Below are positions 1 through 9,638 of a DNA stretch of 64,000 nt, one piece after another. Below the pieces are notes generated by a model. It saw only the letters and a program-made list of their open reading frames with translations. It ran no database searches and was not told where the DNA came from. The stretch covers positions 62,001 to 126,000 of the forward strand of contig NZ_WRXN01000009.1 in assembly GCF_009758205.1 (NCBI RefSeq), read 5' to 3'. The translations under genes were made by a program, and so were the position numbers. Position 1 is the first letter of the stretch; the number at the start of each line of letters is the position of its first letter. Source of the stretch: Chitinophaga tropicalis (GTDB taxonomy: Bacteria; Bacteroidota; Bacteroidia; Chitinophagales; Chitinophagaceae).

Positions 1-513
1 ACTAAAGCCGGCGAAAAAGAGATCATGGAATATCTTTATAAAGAAGTGATTTCCAAAAGCGAACTCTTTGTCCAGCACATGGAAGATAACTTCCTGCACT
101 GGGGAGACGACCAGGACATGATGGACCTGCTGGTAGCCAATTATATGCATAAACCACACCTGTTCAACTTCTTACAGCTGATCAGCAAGGAAAAACTGGA
201 ATATGCAAAAGAATTGCTGCTCACAGTAATAGATAAAAAAGAATACTGCCTGGAGCTGATAAAGCCCAAACTGCAGAACTGGGACCCGGAACGCATCGCC
301 GCCGTAGACATGCTGCTCATGGAAATGGGCGTATGCGAATTCCTCTACTTCCCCACCATCCCTACCAAGGTTACCATCAACGAGTACATCGACCTGGCAA
401 AAGCTTACAGCACGCCTCAGAGCGGACAGTTTGTCAATGGCATACTGGACAATATCCTTAAAGATCTTGATCAGGCCAGCCAGATAAAGAAAATAGACCG
501 TACAAAAAAATAG
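1..513 (+). CDS. nusB: Transcription antitermination factor NusB (5' end outside window)
   Basis: NusB binds boxA RNA together with ribosomal protein S10 (NusE) and supports antitermination, mainly on rRNA operons. The reading frame is open from the first base, so the gene starts upstream and 170 residues are visible. The C-terminal half matches the NusB helical fold: a helix around WDPERIAAVDMLLMEMG, then the PTKVTINEYIDLAKAY stretch and the closing FVNGILDNI helix are the usual family signature. Bacteroidota NusB is longer than the E. coli protein, which fits a missing N-terminus of more than 100 residues. Its stop overlaps a promoter-like element of the next gene. Confidence 0.93.
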   Translation, partial: TKAGEKEIMEYLYKEVISKSELFVQHMEDNFLHWGDDQDMMDLLVANYMHKPHLFNFLQLISKEKLEYAKELLLTVIDKKEYCLELIKPKLQNWDPERIAAVDMLLMEMGVCEFLYFPTIPTKVTINEYIDLAKAYSTPQSGQFVNGILDNILKDLDQASQIKKIDRTKK

Positions 514-514
514 C

Positions 515-522
515 TACTTTTG
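515..522 (+). promoter_or_regulatory. Bacteroidota -7 promoter element before DUF1573 gene
   Basis: TACTTTTG matches the Bacteroidota -7 consensus TAnnTTTG and lies directly after the nusB stop codon. A start site about 7 bases downstream would give a very short leader to the ATG at 535 or 541. This argues against the upstream TTG at 520 as the start of the next gene. No clear -33 element was verified. Confidence 0.45.
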
Positions 523-534
523 GGTGCAACCAGT

Positions 535-975
535 ATGAATATGAAAAAATTATTCCTTTACTTCATAGCCGGCAGCCTCTTTGCCGCAGCCTGTAACTCA
601 AAAAACGGGGGCCAGAAAGGTGAAGAAACCGCTACAGCAGCTGCTCCCAGTGTAAAAGGCACCGCCGCTATCTCGTTTGACCAGATGATACACAATTTTG
701 GCGATATCAAACAGGGCGAAGTCGTGGAATATGCTTTCAAATTCACCAATACAGGAGATAAAGACCTGCTCATCACAGACGCTCACTCCACCTGTGGCTG
801 CACAGTGCCAGACTGGCCTAAAGAGCCCATTAAACCGGGTAAAAGCAGCTACATGAAAGTAGTATTCAACAGCGCAGGAAAAGAAGGATATACAGAGAAA
901 GAGATCACTATCACTGCCAACACAAACCCTGCAGAAATAAAGGGCCCGAAAATACAGTGTACAGTAGTGAAATAA
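535..975 (+). CDS. DUF1573 domain lipoprotein
   Basis: This is a secreted lipoprotein of 146 residues. An N-terminal hydrophobic segment ends in FAAAC (Cys20), a plausible lipidation site. The rest is one DUF1573 beta-sandwich: the family pattern is visible in HNFGDIKQGE, the FKFTNTGDKDL strand, STCGCTVPDWP with its Cys-x-Cys, and the final ITITANTNP strand. DUF1573 proteins are abundant in Bacteroidota; their molecular role is not established. The ATG at 535 (or 541) is preferred over the TTG at 520 because a promoter-like TAnnTTTG element would otherwise lie inside the gene. It lies between nusB and yajC on the same strand. Confidence 0.85.
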   Translation: MNMKKLFLYFIAGSLFAAACNSKNGGQKGEETATAAAPSVKGTAAISFDQMIHNFGDIKQGEVVEYAFKFTNTGDKDLLITDAHSTCGCTVPDWPKEPIKPGKSSYMKVVFNSAGKEGYTEKEITITANTNPAEIKGPKIQCTVVK

Positions 976-1019
976 AAGATCAATAACAGCAATTAAACAA
1001 CTAAATACAATTTAATACA

Positions 1020-1376
1020 ATGCACATTAACATGCTGAACATTTTACTGATGGGCGGTGGCGCAAGCGGCCAGGGTGCTGCCGGCGGTGGTATCCAGTTC
1101 ATCTTCATCGGTGGTATGATCGCCGTGATGTACTTCTTCATGATCCGTCCTCAGACCAAAAAAGCTAAGCTGCAGAAAGACTTCACAGCCAACCTGCGCG
1201 AAGGCGACAAAGTTGTTACCATTGCAGGTATCCACGGAAAAATAAAGAAAATGAACGATAACGGTACCGTACAGATAGAAGTTAGTCCCGGTACTTTCTT
1301 CACTATGGAACGTTCCGCTATCAGCATGGAATATACCACTGCACAGCAGAAAGCAGCTGAAACTGCAGCAAAATAA
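1020..1376 (+). CDS. yajC: Preprotein translocase subunit YajC
   Basis: YajC is a small inner-membrane protein that associates with SecDF near the SecYEG translocon. The 118 residues show one transmembrane helix (IQFIFIGGMIAVMYFFMI, about residues 24-42) followed at once by the family signature RPQTKKAK. A cytoplasmic domain follows with GDKVVTIAGIHGKI and the VSPGTFFTMERSAIS strand. The N-terminus is glycine rich, as usual in this family. Start at 1020; an in-frame ATG at 1032 is an alternative. The partner secDF lies 5 kb downstream on the other strand. A terminator follows directly. Confidence 0.93.
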   Translation: MHINMLNILLMGGGASGQGAAGGGIQFIFIGGMIAVMYFFMIRPQTKKAKLQKDFTANLREGDKVVTIAGIHGKIKKMNDNGTVQIEVSPGTFFTMERSAISMEYTTAQQKAAETAAK

Positions 1377-1398
1377 TTGCAACACAAGCATTATCTGT

Positions 1399-1432
1399 CC
1401 CAAGTTCCTTCACGGAATTTGGGATTTTTTTT
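1399..1432 (+). terminator. Rho-independent terminator after yajC
   Basis: A 10-bp stem (CCCAAGTTCC with GGAATTTGGG, one G-T pair) with a 5-base loop is followed by eight T. It ends 14 bases before the coaE start, so coaE needs its own promoter or read-through. Confidence 0.8.
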
Positions 1433-1445
1433 GGAATTTGGGCCT

Positions 1446-2036
1446 ATGTTAAAAGTTGGTATCACAGGCGGAATAGGATCAGGAAAAAGCACGGTGGCAA
1501 GCATATTTGAATTGCTGGACATCCCGGTTTACTATGCAGATACAAAAGCCAAAGAGATCATGCAGACAGACCCGCTCCTCATTTCCCAGATAAAACAGCA
1601 TTTCGGAGAGCATATCTACAACGGCCAGGTGCTGGACAGGGCCGCCCTGGGAAAGATCGTATTCAATGACGCCGGCAAACTGGCCCTGCTCAATTCCCTT
1701 GTTCACCCGGCCACTATCCGCAACAGCGATGAATGGGCTAACAACCAGTCAGCCCCTTACATCCTCAAAGAAGCCGCCCTGCTGTTCGAATCTTCCTCTT
1801 TTCACTACCTGGATAAGATCATCGGCGTATCTGCCCCCCAGCCGCTGCGTATCAACCGCGTCATGAAACGGGACAATGTAACCCGCAATGACGTACTGGC
1901 ACGCATGCACAAACAGATAGATGAATCGATCAAGATGAAACTCTGCGATTTCGTTGTATACAACGACGAACAACAGATGGTCATCCCGCAGGTACTGGCC
2001 CTGCACGAAAAACTCCTGCAGCTGGCAGGAGCCTGA
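1446..2036 (+). CDS. coaE: Dephospho-CoA kinase
   Basis: CoaE phosphorylates the 3'-hydroxyl of dephospho-CoA, the last step of CoA synthesis. The 196-residue protein begins MLKVGITGGIGSGKST, with the P-loop at residues 8-15. Other family features are the YADTKAKEIM segment, LDRAALGKIVF, the LNSLVHP motif and LLFESSSFHYLDKIIGV. The frame is open upstream to 1377, but only the ATG at 1446 puts the P-loop at the usual distance from the N-terminus, and the upstream stretch is taken up by the yajC terminator. Confidence 0.95.
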   Translation: MLKVGITGGIGSGKSTVASIFELLDIPVYYADTKAKEIMQTDPLLISQIKQHFGEHIYNGQVLDRAALGKIVFNDAGKLALLNSLVHPATIRNSDEWANNQSAPYILKEAALLFESSSFHYLDKIIGVSAPQPLRINRVMKRDNVTRNDVLARMHKQIDESIKMKLCDFVVYNDEQQMVIPQVLALHEKLLQLAGA

Positions 2037-2060
2037 TAACCACTATAACCATATTCATGC

Positions 2061-4934
2061 ATGGGTAAAACCATTTCACAGAGCGGGAACAATCGAAATA
2101 AAACCACACCGGTACTATTGCTGGAACTGCAGAGTAACCACCCTGATCCTGTAAAGATCAGCGCAGGCCTGCTGAAAGAAGATGCCGGCGGCCGCACCTG
2201 CCAGCGTATACCCCTGAACGATAAAAAATCGCTCACCATCTTCAATACCCTCCCGGCCGGCGTACAACACCTGCTCCAACCCTGCACCCAGGAAGCAATG
2301 GTATACCGGGAACTGCAGCTCAGGGAAAAATTCCGGGACGCTCCCGTCAAATCCCTCACACAGGACCAATACGTACGGGAAGGCATGCGGCAATACCTCT
2401 TCAATACCCTCCAGCAACTCCGCCCCCTCACACCCGTTCTGCCATGGTATACCATGATCACGGACGACAGTATGCTCCTGAAACATACACGGCCCGCTAC
2501 TGTCAGCAACTTTCCGCCAGTGCTCTCCTTCGGACTGCACCGCTCCTCCGCCGGTAACCTGCAGGTCATTGCCCACGTTACCATCAACGGACAATCATAC
2601 CCCCTCTCAGATTTTGAACACTATGGCTTCGTCCTGCGTAGCCGGGGAGAAATCTTCATCCTGCCCCATACCGCCGCCGCCACCCTGGAAAAATTCCCGG
2701 GAGGTGTGATGGACATTCCCGGCGGACATGAAACCGATTTCCTCCAGAATACCCTGCCGGCCCTTAGCCAGCAGTACACCGTCAACAAAAGCATTCTCCT
2801 GCAAAAGGAGGTCATAGACAGCTCCCCGGCCTGTAACATCTGGCTGAGTGAACTGAATAAGGCCTTCCTCGTGCTCACCATACAATGGCAATACGGCGAC
2901 TTCTCCATCGAAGACAACGGAGAGCCCCTGGTACTCCTTACCGAAGGCGATACCCAATACGAGATCAGGCGGGACATGGACACAGAAAAAGAGCTGACCG
3001 CCTTTGTACGCGCCCTCCATCCCCGCTTCTCCCAACAGCGTAACGGTTACTTCTACCTGCCCTTCGCAGATGCAGAAAAAAGCCAGTGGCTGGTAAAGAC
3101 CTACCGTAAGCTGACAGACAGGAACATCGGCGTATACGGCATGGACCAGCTGCAGCATTTCCGTTACAACACCCATATTCCCGTCATGGACATCCAATGG
3201 CGGGGCGATGATAAAGATGCCTTTGACCTTGAAGTGAACGTGCATTACGGCGATATTGCCGTACCACTGACAGACCTACAGAAAGCCTTACAGCACCGCC
3301 AGCCCCACCTCCTGCTGAAAGATGGCACCATCGGCGTTATTCCGGAGGAGTGGCTGCACAAGTATGACCTTCTCTGGAAACTGGGACAGGTCAACAAGAA
3401 CAAGCTCCGCATTTCCCGGCTACACTTTACCCTGGCCCAGGAAATGCTGGAAATGCAGTCCACCACAGCAGACGCCCTCCAGCAACTGCAACAGCTGCAG
3501 GCACAACCCTCCCGCCATTTCCCCGTACCAGAAGCCATCGATGCACAACTCCGTAACTACCAACAGGCCGGTTTTGAATGGATGTGTCTGTTGGACGCCA
3601 TGCGCTGGGGAGGCTGCCTGGCAGATGATATGGGTCTGGGTAAGACCCTGCAAACCATTACCTTCCTTCAGTACCTGAGCGAAAAATACCCGGGAGAAAC
3701 ACACCTCGTTGTATGTCCTACCTCCCTGATCTACAACTGGCAGAATGAGCTGCAGAAGTTTGCTCCTGCTCTCCGCTATACGGTCTACCACGGCGGCAAC
3801 CGCCAGTATGATGCTTCAGCATGGCAGCAACAGCAACTCATCATTACCAGCTATGGCACTGTTCGTAGCGATGCAGAAATCTTTGCGCAGCATGTATTCG
3901 GATATGTGGTACTGGACGAAAGCCAGGTGATCAAAAACCCTTCTTCACAGACTACAAAAGCCCTGCAGGTATTGCAATGCCGCAACCGCCTGATACTGAG
4001 TGGTACTCCCATACAGAACAATACCATGGATCTCTTTGCACAGATGAACTTTGCCAACCCGGGCCTCCTGGGCAGCCAGGCATTTTTCCGCTCAGAGTTT
4101 GCCATGCCGATAGATAAATACGCTGACGCCGAAAAAGCAGGCCAGCTGCGCAAACTCATTTACCCCTTCCTGCTGCGCCGTACCAAAGAACAGATTGCAC
4201 AGGACCTGCCAGATAAAACAGAGATCATCATGTGGTGCGAAATGGGCGATGAACAAAGACAGGCCTATAACCGCGTCCGTGACCGTTATAAGGAGAAGCT
4301 GCTGAACCGTATCCGGGAAGACGGTATGGCCGCCAGCACCATTTACGTGCTGGAAGGTCTGACCCGCCTCCGGCAGATCTGTAATGCGCCCCAACTGGTG
4401 GAAGAAGAATCCCATATCACCAGCTCCGTAAAACTGGATGAACTGACCAGGGAGATCACCGAAAACACAGGTACACATAAAGTGCTGATTTTCTCACAGT
4501 TCACCAGCATGCTCCAGCTCATTGCCGGCGCCATGGAAACAGAAGGTCTCCCCTTTCTCTACCTGGACGGCAGCACCAAAGCAGAACACCGGCAGCAACT
4601 GGTAACCCGCTTCCAGGAAGATGAAAGCGTACGGGTATTCCTCATCAGCCTGAAAGCCGGTGGCGTAGGTCTTACGCTCACAGCGGCCGACTATGTCTAC
4701 CTCGTGGATCCCTGGTGGAACCCGGCTGCAGAACAACAGGCCATAGACCGTACCCACCGTATCGGACAGCAGAACAAAGTATTCGCCTATAAAATGATCT
4801 GTAAGGACAGTGTAGAAGAAAAGATCCTGGCATTACAGCAAAGGAAGAAGATGATTGCAGACGATCTTATTAGTGAAGATACCGGCTTTGTGAAAAAACT
4901 GACAGAAGATGACGTGGCATTCCTGTTCAGCTAA
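2061..4934 (+). CDS. SNF2-family DEAD/DEAH-like helicase
   Basis: A large (957 residue) SNF2/Rad54-type double-stranded DNA translocase. The ATPase core fills the C-terminal half: motif I DDMGLGKT at residues 522-529 (Lys528), motif II DESQ at 619-622, LSGTPIQNN (motif III), and the second RecA-like lobe with VLIFSQFTSML, LDGSTK and motif VI QAIDRTHRIGQ at 893-903. Bacterial family members often have DEAQ or DEAH at motif II; DESQ keeps the catalytic Asp-Glu. About 480 N-terminal residues show no domain I recognise and no SWIM-type cysteine cluster. Cellular role unknown, probably chromosome or transcription maintenance. It starts 24 bases after coaE, same strand. Confidence 0.93.
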   Translation: MGKTISQSGNNRNKTTPVLLLELQSNHPDPVKISAGLLKEDAGGRTCQRIPLNDKKSLTIFNTLPAGVQHLLQPCTQEAMVYRELQLREKFRDAPVKSLTQDQYVREGMRQYLFNTLQQLRPLTPVLPWYTMITDDSMLLKHTRPATVSNFPPVLSFGLHRSSAGNLQVIAHVTINGQSYPLSDFEHYGFVLRSRGEIFILPHTAAATLEKFPGGVMDIPGGHETDFLQNTLPALSQQYTVNKSILLQKEVIDSSPACNIWLSELNKAFLVLTIQWQYGDFSIEDNGEPLVLLTEGDTQYEIRRDMDTEKELTAFVRALHPRFSQQRNGYFYLPFADAEKSQWLVKTYRKLTDRNIGVYGMDQLQHFRYNTHIPVMDIQWRGDDKDAFDLEVNVHYGDIAVPLTDLQKALQHRQPHLLLKDGTIGVIPEEWLHKYDLLWKLGQVNKNKLRISRLHFTLAQEMLEMQSTTADALQQLQQLQAQPSRHFPVPEAIDAQLRNYQQAGFEWMCLLDAMRWGGCLADDMGLGKTLQTITFLQYLSEKYPGETHLVVCPTSLIYNWQNELQKFAPALRYTVYHGGNRQYDASAWQQQQLIITSYGTVRSDAEIFAQHVFGYVVLDESQVIKNPSSQTTKALQVLQCRNRLILSGTPIQNNTMDLFAQMNFANPGLLGSQAFFRSEFAMPIDKYADAEKAGQLRKLIYPFLLRRTKEQIAQDLPDKTEIIMWCEMGDEQRQAYNRVRDRYKEKLLNRIREDGMAASTIYVLEGLTRLRQICNAPQLVEEESHITSSVKLDELTREITENTGTHKVLIFSQFTSMLQLIAGAMETEGLPFLYLDGSTKAEHRQQLVTRFQEDESVRVFLISLKAGGVGLTLTAADYVYLVDPWWNPAAEQQAIDRTHRIGQQNKVFAYKMICKDSVEEKILALQQRKKMIADDLISEDTGFVKKLTEDDVAFLFS

Positions 4935-4993
4935 CTTTCTACCTCTAATAAAAATTCAGACTGAGTATTGACTAATTTTAGAATATTTGCGAC

Positions 4994-6115
4994 ATGTTCA
5001 ATAGCCCAAAACCACTCATTGTCATTCTCATTGCCTTTCTGGCGACTGCCCCTTTTTCCCTGCTCTGCGCCCAGGAACAACCTCAGCAGAGAATAGCGGA
5101 AGGGTTCAATATCCAGCGCGGCATAAACATCAGCCATTGGCTATCCCAATCAGGTGGCCGGCATGGCATTTCCCAGGCTGACTACTTCACCGAAAAAGAC
5201 GTTGCCTTTATTGCAGAAAAAGGCTTTGATCATATCCGTATCCCGCTTGAAGAAGCAGAGCTATGGGACTATCGTGATGAAAAATACAAAGATGCCTTTA
5301 TCCTCCTGCACAAAGCTCTCGGATGGTGTAAACAATATAAGCTCCGTGCTGTGATAGACCTCCATATTCTGCGCAGCCATCATTTTGATGCCCAGAACAA
5401 ACCCCTCTGGGAAGAAGCAGCTGCACAGGAACGCTTTCTGCAATGCTGGAGAGAGCTTAGCGCAGAACTGAAGAAATATCCTACCAGCCAGGTAGCATAT
5501 GAGCTCCTGAATGAGCCGGTGGCTGACAGCGCTTCCCAATGGAATGAATTACTGGCCAGGGGTGTTACCCTGCTCAGGGAACTGGAGCCAAAACGAGTGA
5601 TCATTGTAGGAAGTAACCGCTGGCAATCATACAATACTTTCCCCGCCCTGAAAGTACCTTCGGGGGATAATCACCTGATACTCAGCTTTCACTACTATAA
5701 TCCCTTCTTTTTTACACATTACAGGGCCAGCTGGACACGTCACAAGGATTACAGTGGTCCGGTACATTATCCCGGCGCCACCATTACCGACAGGGAACTC
5801 AATGAACAGCCCGCCACTATCCGAAATCTGCTGGCAGGCAGCACGCAGGAGTACAATGCCGATGTAATAAATGAACAGATAGAAACCGCCGTGAAAGTAG
5901 CCCGGAAACTCAGGTTGCCCATTTATTGCGGGGAATGGGGCTGCCTGAACACAGTCCCCCGTAAAGAACGGCTCAGATGGTATAAGGATATGCGTAAAGT
6001 ATTAGAGAAGAACAACGTAGCATGGGCCATCTGGGATTATAAAGGTAGTTTCGGGATCATTGACGATAACGGACAACCGGACGATAAGCTGATTAAAATA
6101 CTCACTAAAGAATGA
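4994..6115 (+). CDS. Secreted glycoside hydrolase family 5 (cellulase-type)
   Basis: This 373-residue protein has a signal peptide (hydrophobic run ending near LLCAQ). The GH5 TIM barrel starts with FNIQRGINISHWL. The expected catalytic pair is present: LLNEP with the acid/base Glu174, and YCGEWG with the nucleophile Glu314. FDHIRIPL and ILSFHYYNPF are further family landmarks. It should act in the periplasm or outside on a beta-1,4-linked or related glucan; the exact substrate cannot be read from the sequence. It is not embedded in a SusC/D locus. A terminator follows. Confidence 0.9.
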   Translation: MFNSPKPLIVILIAFLATAPFSLLCAQEQPQQRIAEGFNIQRGINISHWLSQSGGRHGISQADYFTEKDVAFIAEKGFDHIRIPLEEAELWDYRDEKYKDAFILLHKALGWCKQYKLRAVIDLHILRSHHFDAQNKPLWEEAAAQERFLQCWRELSAELKKYPTSQVAYELLNEPVADSASQWNELLARGVTLLRELEPKRVIIVGSNRWQSYNTFPALKVPSGDNHLILSFHYYNPFFFTHYRASWTRHKDYSGPVHYPGATITDRELNEQPATIRNLLAGSTQEYNADVINEQIETAVKVARKLRLPIYCGEWGCLNTVPRKERLRWYKDMRKVLEKNNVAWAIWDYKGSFGIIDDNGQPDDKLIKILTKE

Positions 6116-6255
6116 TCAGGTTCACAGACATAGATACTGTATGAATACTCCTACTCAAAGCCTACTATAAGGTATGGGTAGTGTATGGACTGCGGTAGCA
6201 CTTTAGCGCCACAGTACTTCCCGGAAGAAAGCGGTCAAAACACTATTCTACTCAC

Positions 6256-6287
6256 AAAAACGCCTTTGCCTTCAACAAGGCGTTTTT
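6256..6287. terminator. Terminator after GH5 gene
   Basis: An 11-bp stem (AAAAACGCCTT with AAGGCGTTTTT) with a 10-base loop can serve both directions. It lies between the convergent GH5 and secDF genes. Confidence 0.75.
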
Positions 6288-6305
6288 CTTATATACAGGA
6301 AAAGA

Positions 6306-6338
6306 AAAAAGCCCCTCGGTTGGACCGAAGGGCTTTTA
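6306..6338 (-). terminator. Terminator of secDF
   Basis: On the minus strand a stem AAGCCCTTCGG with CCGAGGGGCTT (one wobble pair) is followed by six T. It lies 24 bases after the secDF stop. Confidence 0.8.
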
Positions 6339-6361
6339 ATTATCAAACATTTAATTGAACA

Positions 6362-9300
6362 CTATTTCTTAGCGGTAGCCAGCGGAGCTTCCTTGGCAGG
6401 CACTGCTTCACTTTCGTTAGACAGCTCGTTCTTCCTGTCAAAATCAACCAATACAGGAGCAGCCACGAAAATAGAGGAGTAAGTACCTGTTATTACACCT
6501 ATCAGCATCGCAAATGCAAAACCACGGGTTACTTCACCACCAAAGATGAACAGGATCAGGATGGTCAGGAACACTGTCAGTGAAGTCATTACGGTACGGC
6601 TCAGCGTATCGTTGATGGCTTTGTTGATCACCTGGTCCCTGCTGGCGCCTTTCAGCTGTCCGGTACGGAAGTATTCACGGATACGGTCAAATACGATCAC
6701 CGTATCGTTCATGGAGAAGCCTATTACTGTCAGAATGGCCGCAATGAAGTGCTGGTCAACTTCCAGTGCAAACGGAACGAACTCGCGGCAGTAAGAGAAT
6801 ACAGCCAGAGTTACCATTACGTCATGCAGCAGGGAGAAAATAGTACCGATAGAGTACTGCCATTTGCTGAAACGGATCAGAATATACAGGAAGATCACAA
6901 CCAGTGACAGTATGGTTGCCTTCACAGCACCTGCACGTAAGTCGTCAGAGATGGTTGGCGATACTGTCTGTGATGCTACGATAAAACGGGGAGAATTAAA
7001 TGCTTCGTAAGTAACAGATGGGTCGTAGAATTTCTTCAGACCGTTGTACAGTTTCTCTGTTACTTCTCTATCTACAGCTTCACCCTGATCTTCAATTTTG
7101 TAGTTGGTAGTGATGCTCAGCTGGTTGCTGCCGCCGATGGTTTTTACATACGGCTCAGTACCAAATTCTTTTTCCAGTACATTACGTACTTCTTCAGATT
7201 CTACCGGCTGTTCGAAACGGATGGTAAAGTTACGTCCGCCGTCAAAGTCAACACCGTGACGGAAACCGTGGAAGAAAGAAGAAGCACCCAGGGCAATCAT
7301 GATGAATGATACCACATAAGCATATTTCCTCTTTCCTACGAAATCGAAAGCTGCGTGTTTGAATATTTTACGGGAGATAGGAGTGAAATACTCAAAGTGC
7401 CTTTTCTTGTTAGTCCACCAGTCGGTAACAATACGGGAGATCATGATACCACAGAACAGAGACAACAGCAAACCGAGGATCTGAGTGGTAGCAAAGCCCA
7501 GTACCGGACCAAGACCGAAGTAGAACAGGATGATAGCAGTGAGCAGGGAGGTAATGTGACCGTCCAGTACAGGAGCGTAAGAACGTTTGTAACCGTCTTC
7601 TACTGCCTGCTGGTAGCTCTTACCGCGGCTCAGTTCATCTTTAATACGTTCAAATATGATTACGTTCGTATCCACTGCCATACCAATAGTCAGCACCAGA
7701 CCGGCAATACCAGGCATTGTCAGTGTAGCGCCGAGAGAAGCCAGGATACCGAAAGTGAACAGCAGGTTGAGGATCAGTGCGATGTTTGCCACCCAGCCGG
7801 CAGTGTTATAGTACACCAGCATCAGCACGAAGATGACAATGAAAGAGATGATGAAGGATTTGGCACCTGCAGCGATAGATTCAGCACCAAGGGTTGGGCC
7901 TACGATCTGTTCAGAAACGATCTTTGCAGGAGCAGGCATTTTACCTGATTTCAGGATGTTTGCCAGGTCATTCGCTTCTTCCAGGGTAAAGCTACCGGTG
8001 ATAGAAGAACGGCCGCCGGCAATCTCGCCCTGTATAGATGGAGCAGAGTAAACGATGTTATCCAGTACTACGGCAACATAATTAAAGGAGGCAGGATCAT
8101 TAGGGTTGGAAGGCACCAGCTCTCCGGTCAGTTTTTTCCATTCCCTTGCACCAATGTTATCCATTGTCATGGAGATCTCAGGATTACCGGTCTGGTCATA
8201 ATCCTGTTTTGCATCAACGATCCTTTCACCGCTTACACGTGGAGTAGGATTGCTTGGATTTACCTTGATAGCGTAAACAGGGATCGGTGCACGTTTATCT
8301 TCTTTATTCTCAGAACCGAATACAAACACGAGGTCTTTAGGCAGTACGCTCTTTACAGCAGGAAGCTGCAGGTAGCGGTTGAAAGTAGCGGTATCCTGAG
8401 GCAGGATGCTACCTACTGAAGGACCGGGAATGATACCCTGCTGCTGGGAATATCTTGGGAAGAAGATGCTGAAGAAAGGCTCAGCTTTGGCCAGTTCGGC
8501 CCTGCGCTGATCTTCAGTTTTCAGGGAGTCTGCCAGTTTGGCTTTGCCGCTGTCTTTATTCAGATAGTTGGCAAGGCTTCCGGTAGAAGAAGTATCTGCA
8601 GCTGCTTTACCGGCAGTAGCAGTAGAATCTTTTTTGGTAGTGTCCGCAGGAGCAGTAGCGCCCGTGGCTCTTTTAATAGCCTCGTTCATTGGCTGGATCA
8701 CACCTGCCACAAACTCGTTGCTGTTCTTATATACTTCACGAAACTCCAGGTTAGCGCTGGCCTGCAGGTATTTCCTTACACGCTCAGGGTTGTCAACACC
8801 GGCCAGTTCCACAGAGATGATACCTTTGGTTTCATCCAGGCTGATGTTCGGGGAAGCAACACCGAATTTGTCAATACGTTTCTGCAGTACGAGATAAGTA
8901 TTCTTGATGGCAGCAGATGCTTCCTTGCGGATCACATCCAGCACTTTGCTGTTGCTGCTGTTGAAGTCAATATCTTTCTGATAGGCATTCGCGAAAATAG
9001 TAGAAAGACGGCCACCTGGCTGTACTTTCTCATAAGCCTGTCCGAATAATGTAACAAAATCCGACTGGCTGGTCTTTTTCTGTTGAACTGCCAGCTCCAG
9101 TGCCTTATTGAAGGCAGCGTCCTTGGAGTGACCGCTCAGCGCACGGATCACATCATCCACACTCACGTCCAGTACTACGTTCATACCTCCCTGAAGGTCA
9201 AGCCCCAGGTTCAGCTCTTTTCCCTTCGCCTTATCATAATTGACGAACCATGGGAAACCCGCTATCTCTTTGTTACTGGTACTGTCCAGGATCCTCTGTC

Positions 9301-9526
9301 TCCTCTCTTTTACCAGATCTGCCAGTGTATCCTGATAAATTGCCTGAAGCTCTTTATTGCCAGGATATTTCTGTTCAGCGCTGGGAAATGATTTGCTAAC
9401 ATCACTCTGGGCCTGCGCAGCTACCTTCTTCTCGTAGTTGCGTACCAAAAACGTGAAAGACAAATAATACACAGAGATAAGGATCAATGCACCGGCAAAA
9501 AATCTAACCAGTCCTTTAAGTTGCAT
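6362..9526 (-). CDS. secDF: Protein translocase SecDF (SecD-SecF fusion)
   Basis: SecDF uses proton-motive force to help pull secreted proteins through SecYEG. The 1054-residue protein is SecD and SecF joined, as usual in Bacteroidota. Landmarks in order: N-terminal membrane helix (residues 8-30), LGLDLQGGMNVVLDV, a large periplasmic P1 domain, SecD membrane helices with GMAVDTNVIIFERIKDEL, then the SecF half with VDFDGGRNFTIRFE and SMNDTVIVFDRIREYF. P1 holds an Ala/Thr/Ser/Lys-rich insertion around residues 290-350 that is low in complexity. An antisense frame at 7355-7948 is only a shadow. Confidence 0.96.
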   Translation of the reverse strand: MQLKGLVRFFAGALILISVYYLSFTFLVRNYEKKVAAQAQSDVSKSFPSAEQKYPGNKELQAIYQDTLADLVKERRQRILDSTSNKEIAGFPWFVNYDKAKGKELNLGLDLQGGMNVVLDVSVDDVIRALSGHSKDAAFNKALELAVQQKKTSQSDFVTLFGQAYEKVQPGGRLSTIFANAYQKDIDFNSSNSKVLDVIRKEASAAIKNTYLVLQKRIDKFGVASPNISLDETKGIISVELAGVDNPERVRKYLQASANLEFREVYKNSNEFVAGVIQPMNEAIKRATGATAPADTTKKDSTATAGKAAADTSSTGSLANYLNKDSGKAKLADSLKTEDQRRAELAKAEPFFSIFFPRYSQQQGIIPGPSVGSILPQDTATFNRYLQLPAVKSVLPKDLVFVFGSENKEDKRAPIPVYAIKVNPSNPTPRVSGERIVDAKQDYDQTGNPEISMTMDNIGAREWKKLTGELVPSNPNDPASFNYVAVVLDNIVYSAPSIQGEIAGGRSSITGSFTLEEANDLANILKSGKMPAPAKIVSEQIVGPTLGAESIAAGAKSFIISFIVIFVLMLVYYNTAGWVANIALILNLLFTFGILASLGATLTMPGIAGLVLTIGMAVDTNVIIFERIKDELSRGKSYQQAVEDGYKRSYAPVLDGHITSLLTAIILFYFGLGPVLGFATTQILGLLLSLFCGIMISRIVTDWWTNKKRHFEYFTPISRKIFKHAAFDFVGKRKYAYVVSFIMIALGASSFFHGFRHGVDFDGGRNFTIRFEQPVESEEVRNVLEKEFGTEPYVKTIGGSNQLSITTNYKIEDQGEAVDREVTEKLYNGLKKFYDPSVTYEAFNSPRFIVASQTVSPTISDDLRAGAVKATILSLVVIFLYILIRFSKWQYSIGTIFSLLHDVMVTLAVFSYCREFVPFALEVDQHFIAAILTVIGFSMNDTVIVFDRIREYFRTGQLKGASRDQVINKAINDTLSRTVMTSLTVFLTILILFIFGGEVTRGFAFAMLIGVITGTYSSIFVAAPVLVDFDRKNELSNESEAVPAKEAPLATAKK

Positions 9527-9561
9527 ATTCTTTCGGGTTTATAAAAATTTTTTAAGAGTTG

Positions 9562-9569
9562 CAAAGATA
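9562..9569 (-). promoter_or_regulatory. -7 promoter element of secDF
   Basis: On the minus strand TATCTTTG matches TAnnTTTG, 36 bases before the secDF start. The -33 position holds only a weak TTTA. Confidence 0.5.
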
Positions 9570-9638
9570 GAATTTAAATTGATATATTAAAGCCGTTCAA
9601 AGGTAGAAAAGGAAAAAGGTAGAATTTATTGATTTTCA

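Noticed and set aside
1377..1445. N-terminal extension of coaE from TTG
   Set aside because: It would be encoded by the yajC terminator and would displace the P-loop from its normal place.
1805..2587. 260-residue minus-strand frame across coaE and the SNF2 gene
   Set aside because: Arg/Ser/Cys-rich, overlaps two confident genes.
7355..7948. 197-residue plus-strand frame inside secDF
   Set aside because: It is antisense to a well-supported gene and its composition (Gln, Thr, His rich) shows no family features.
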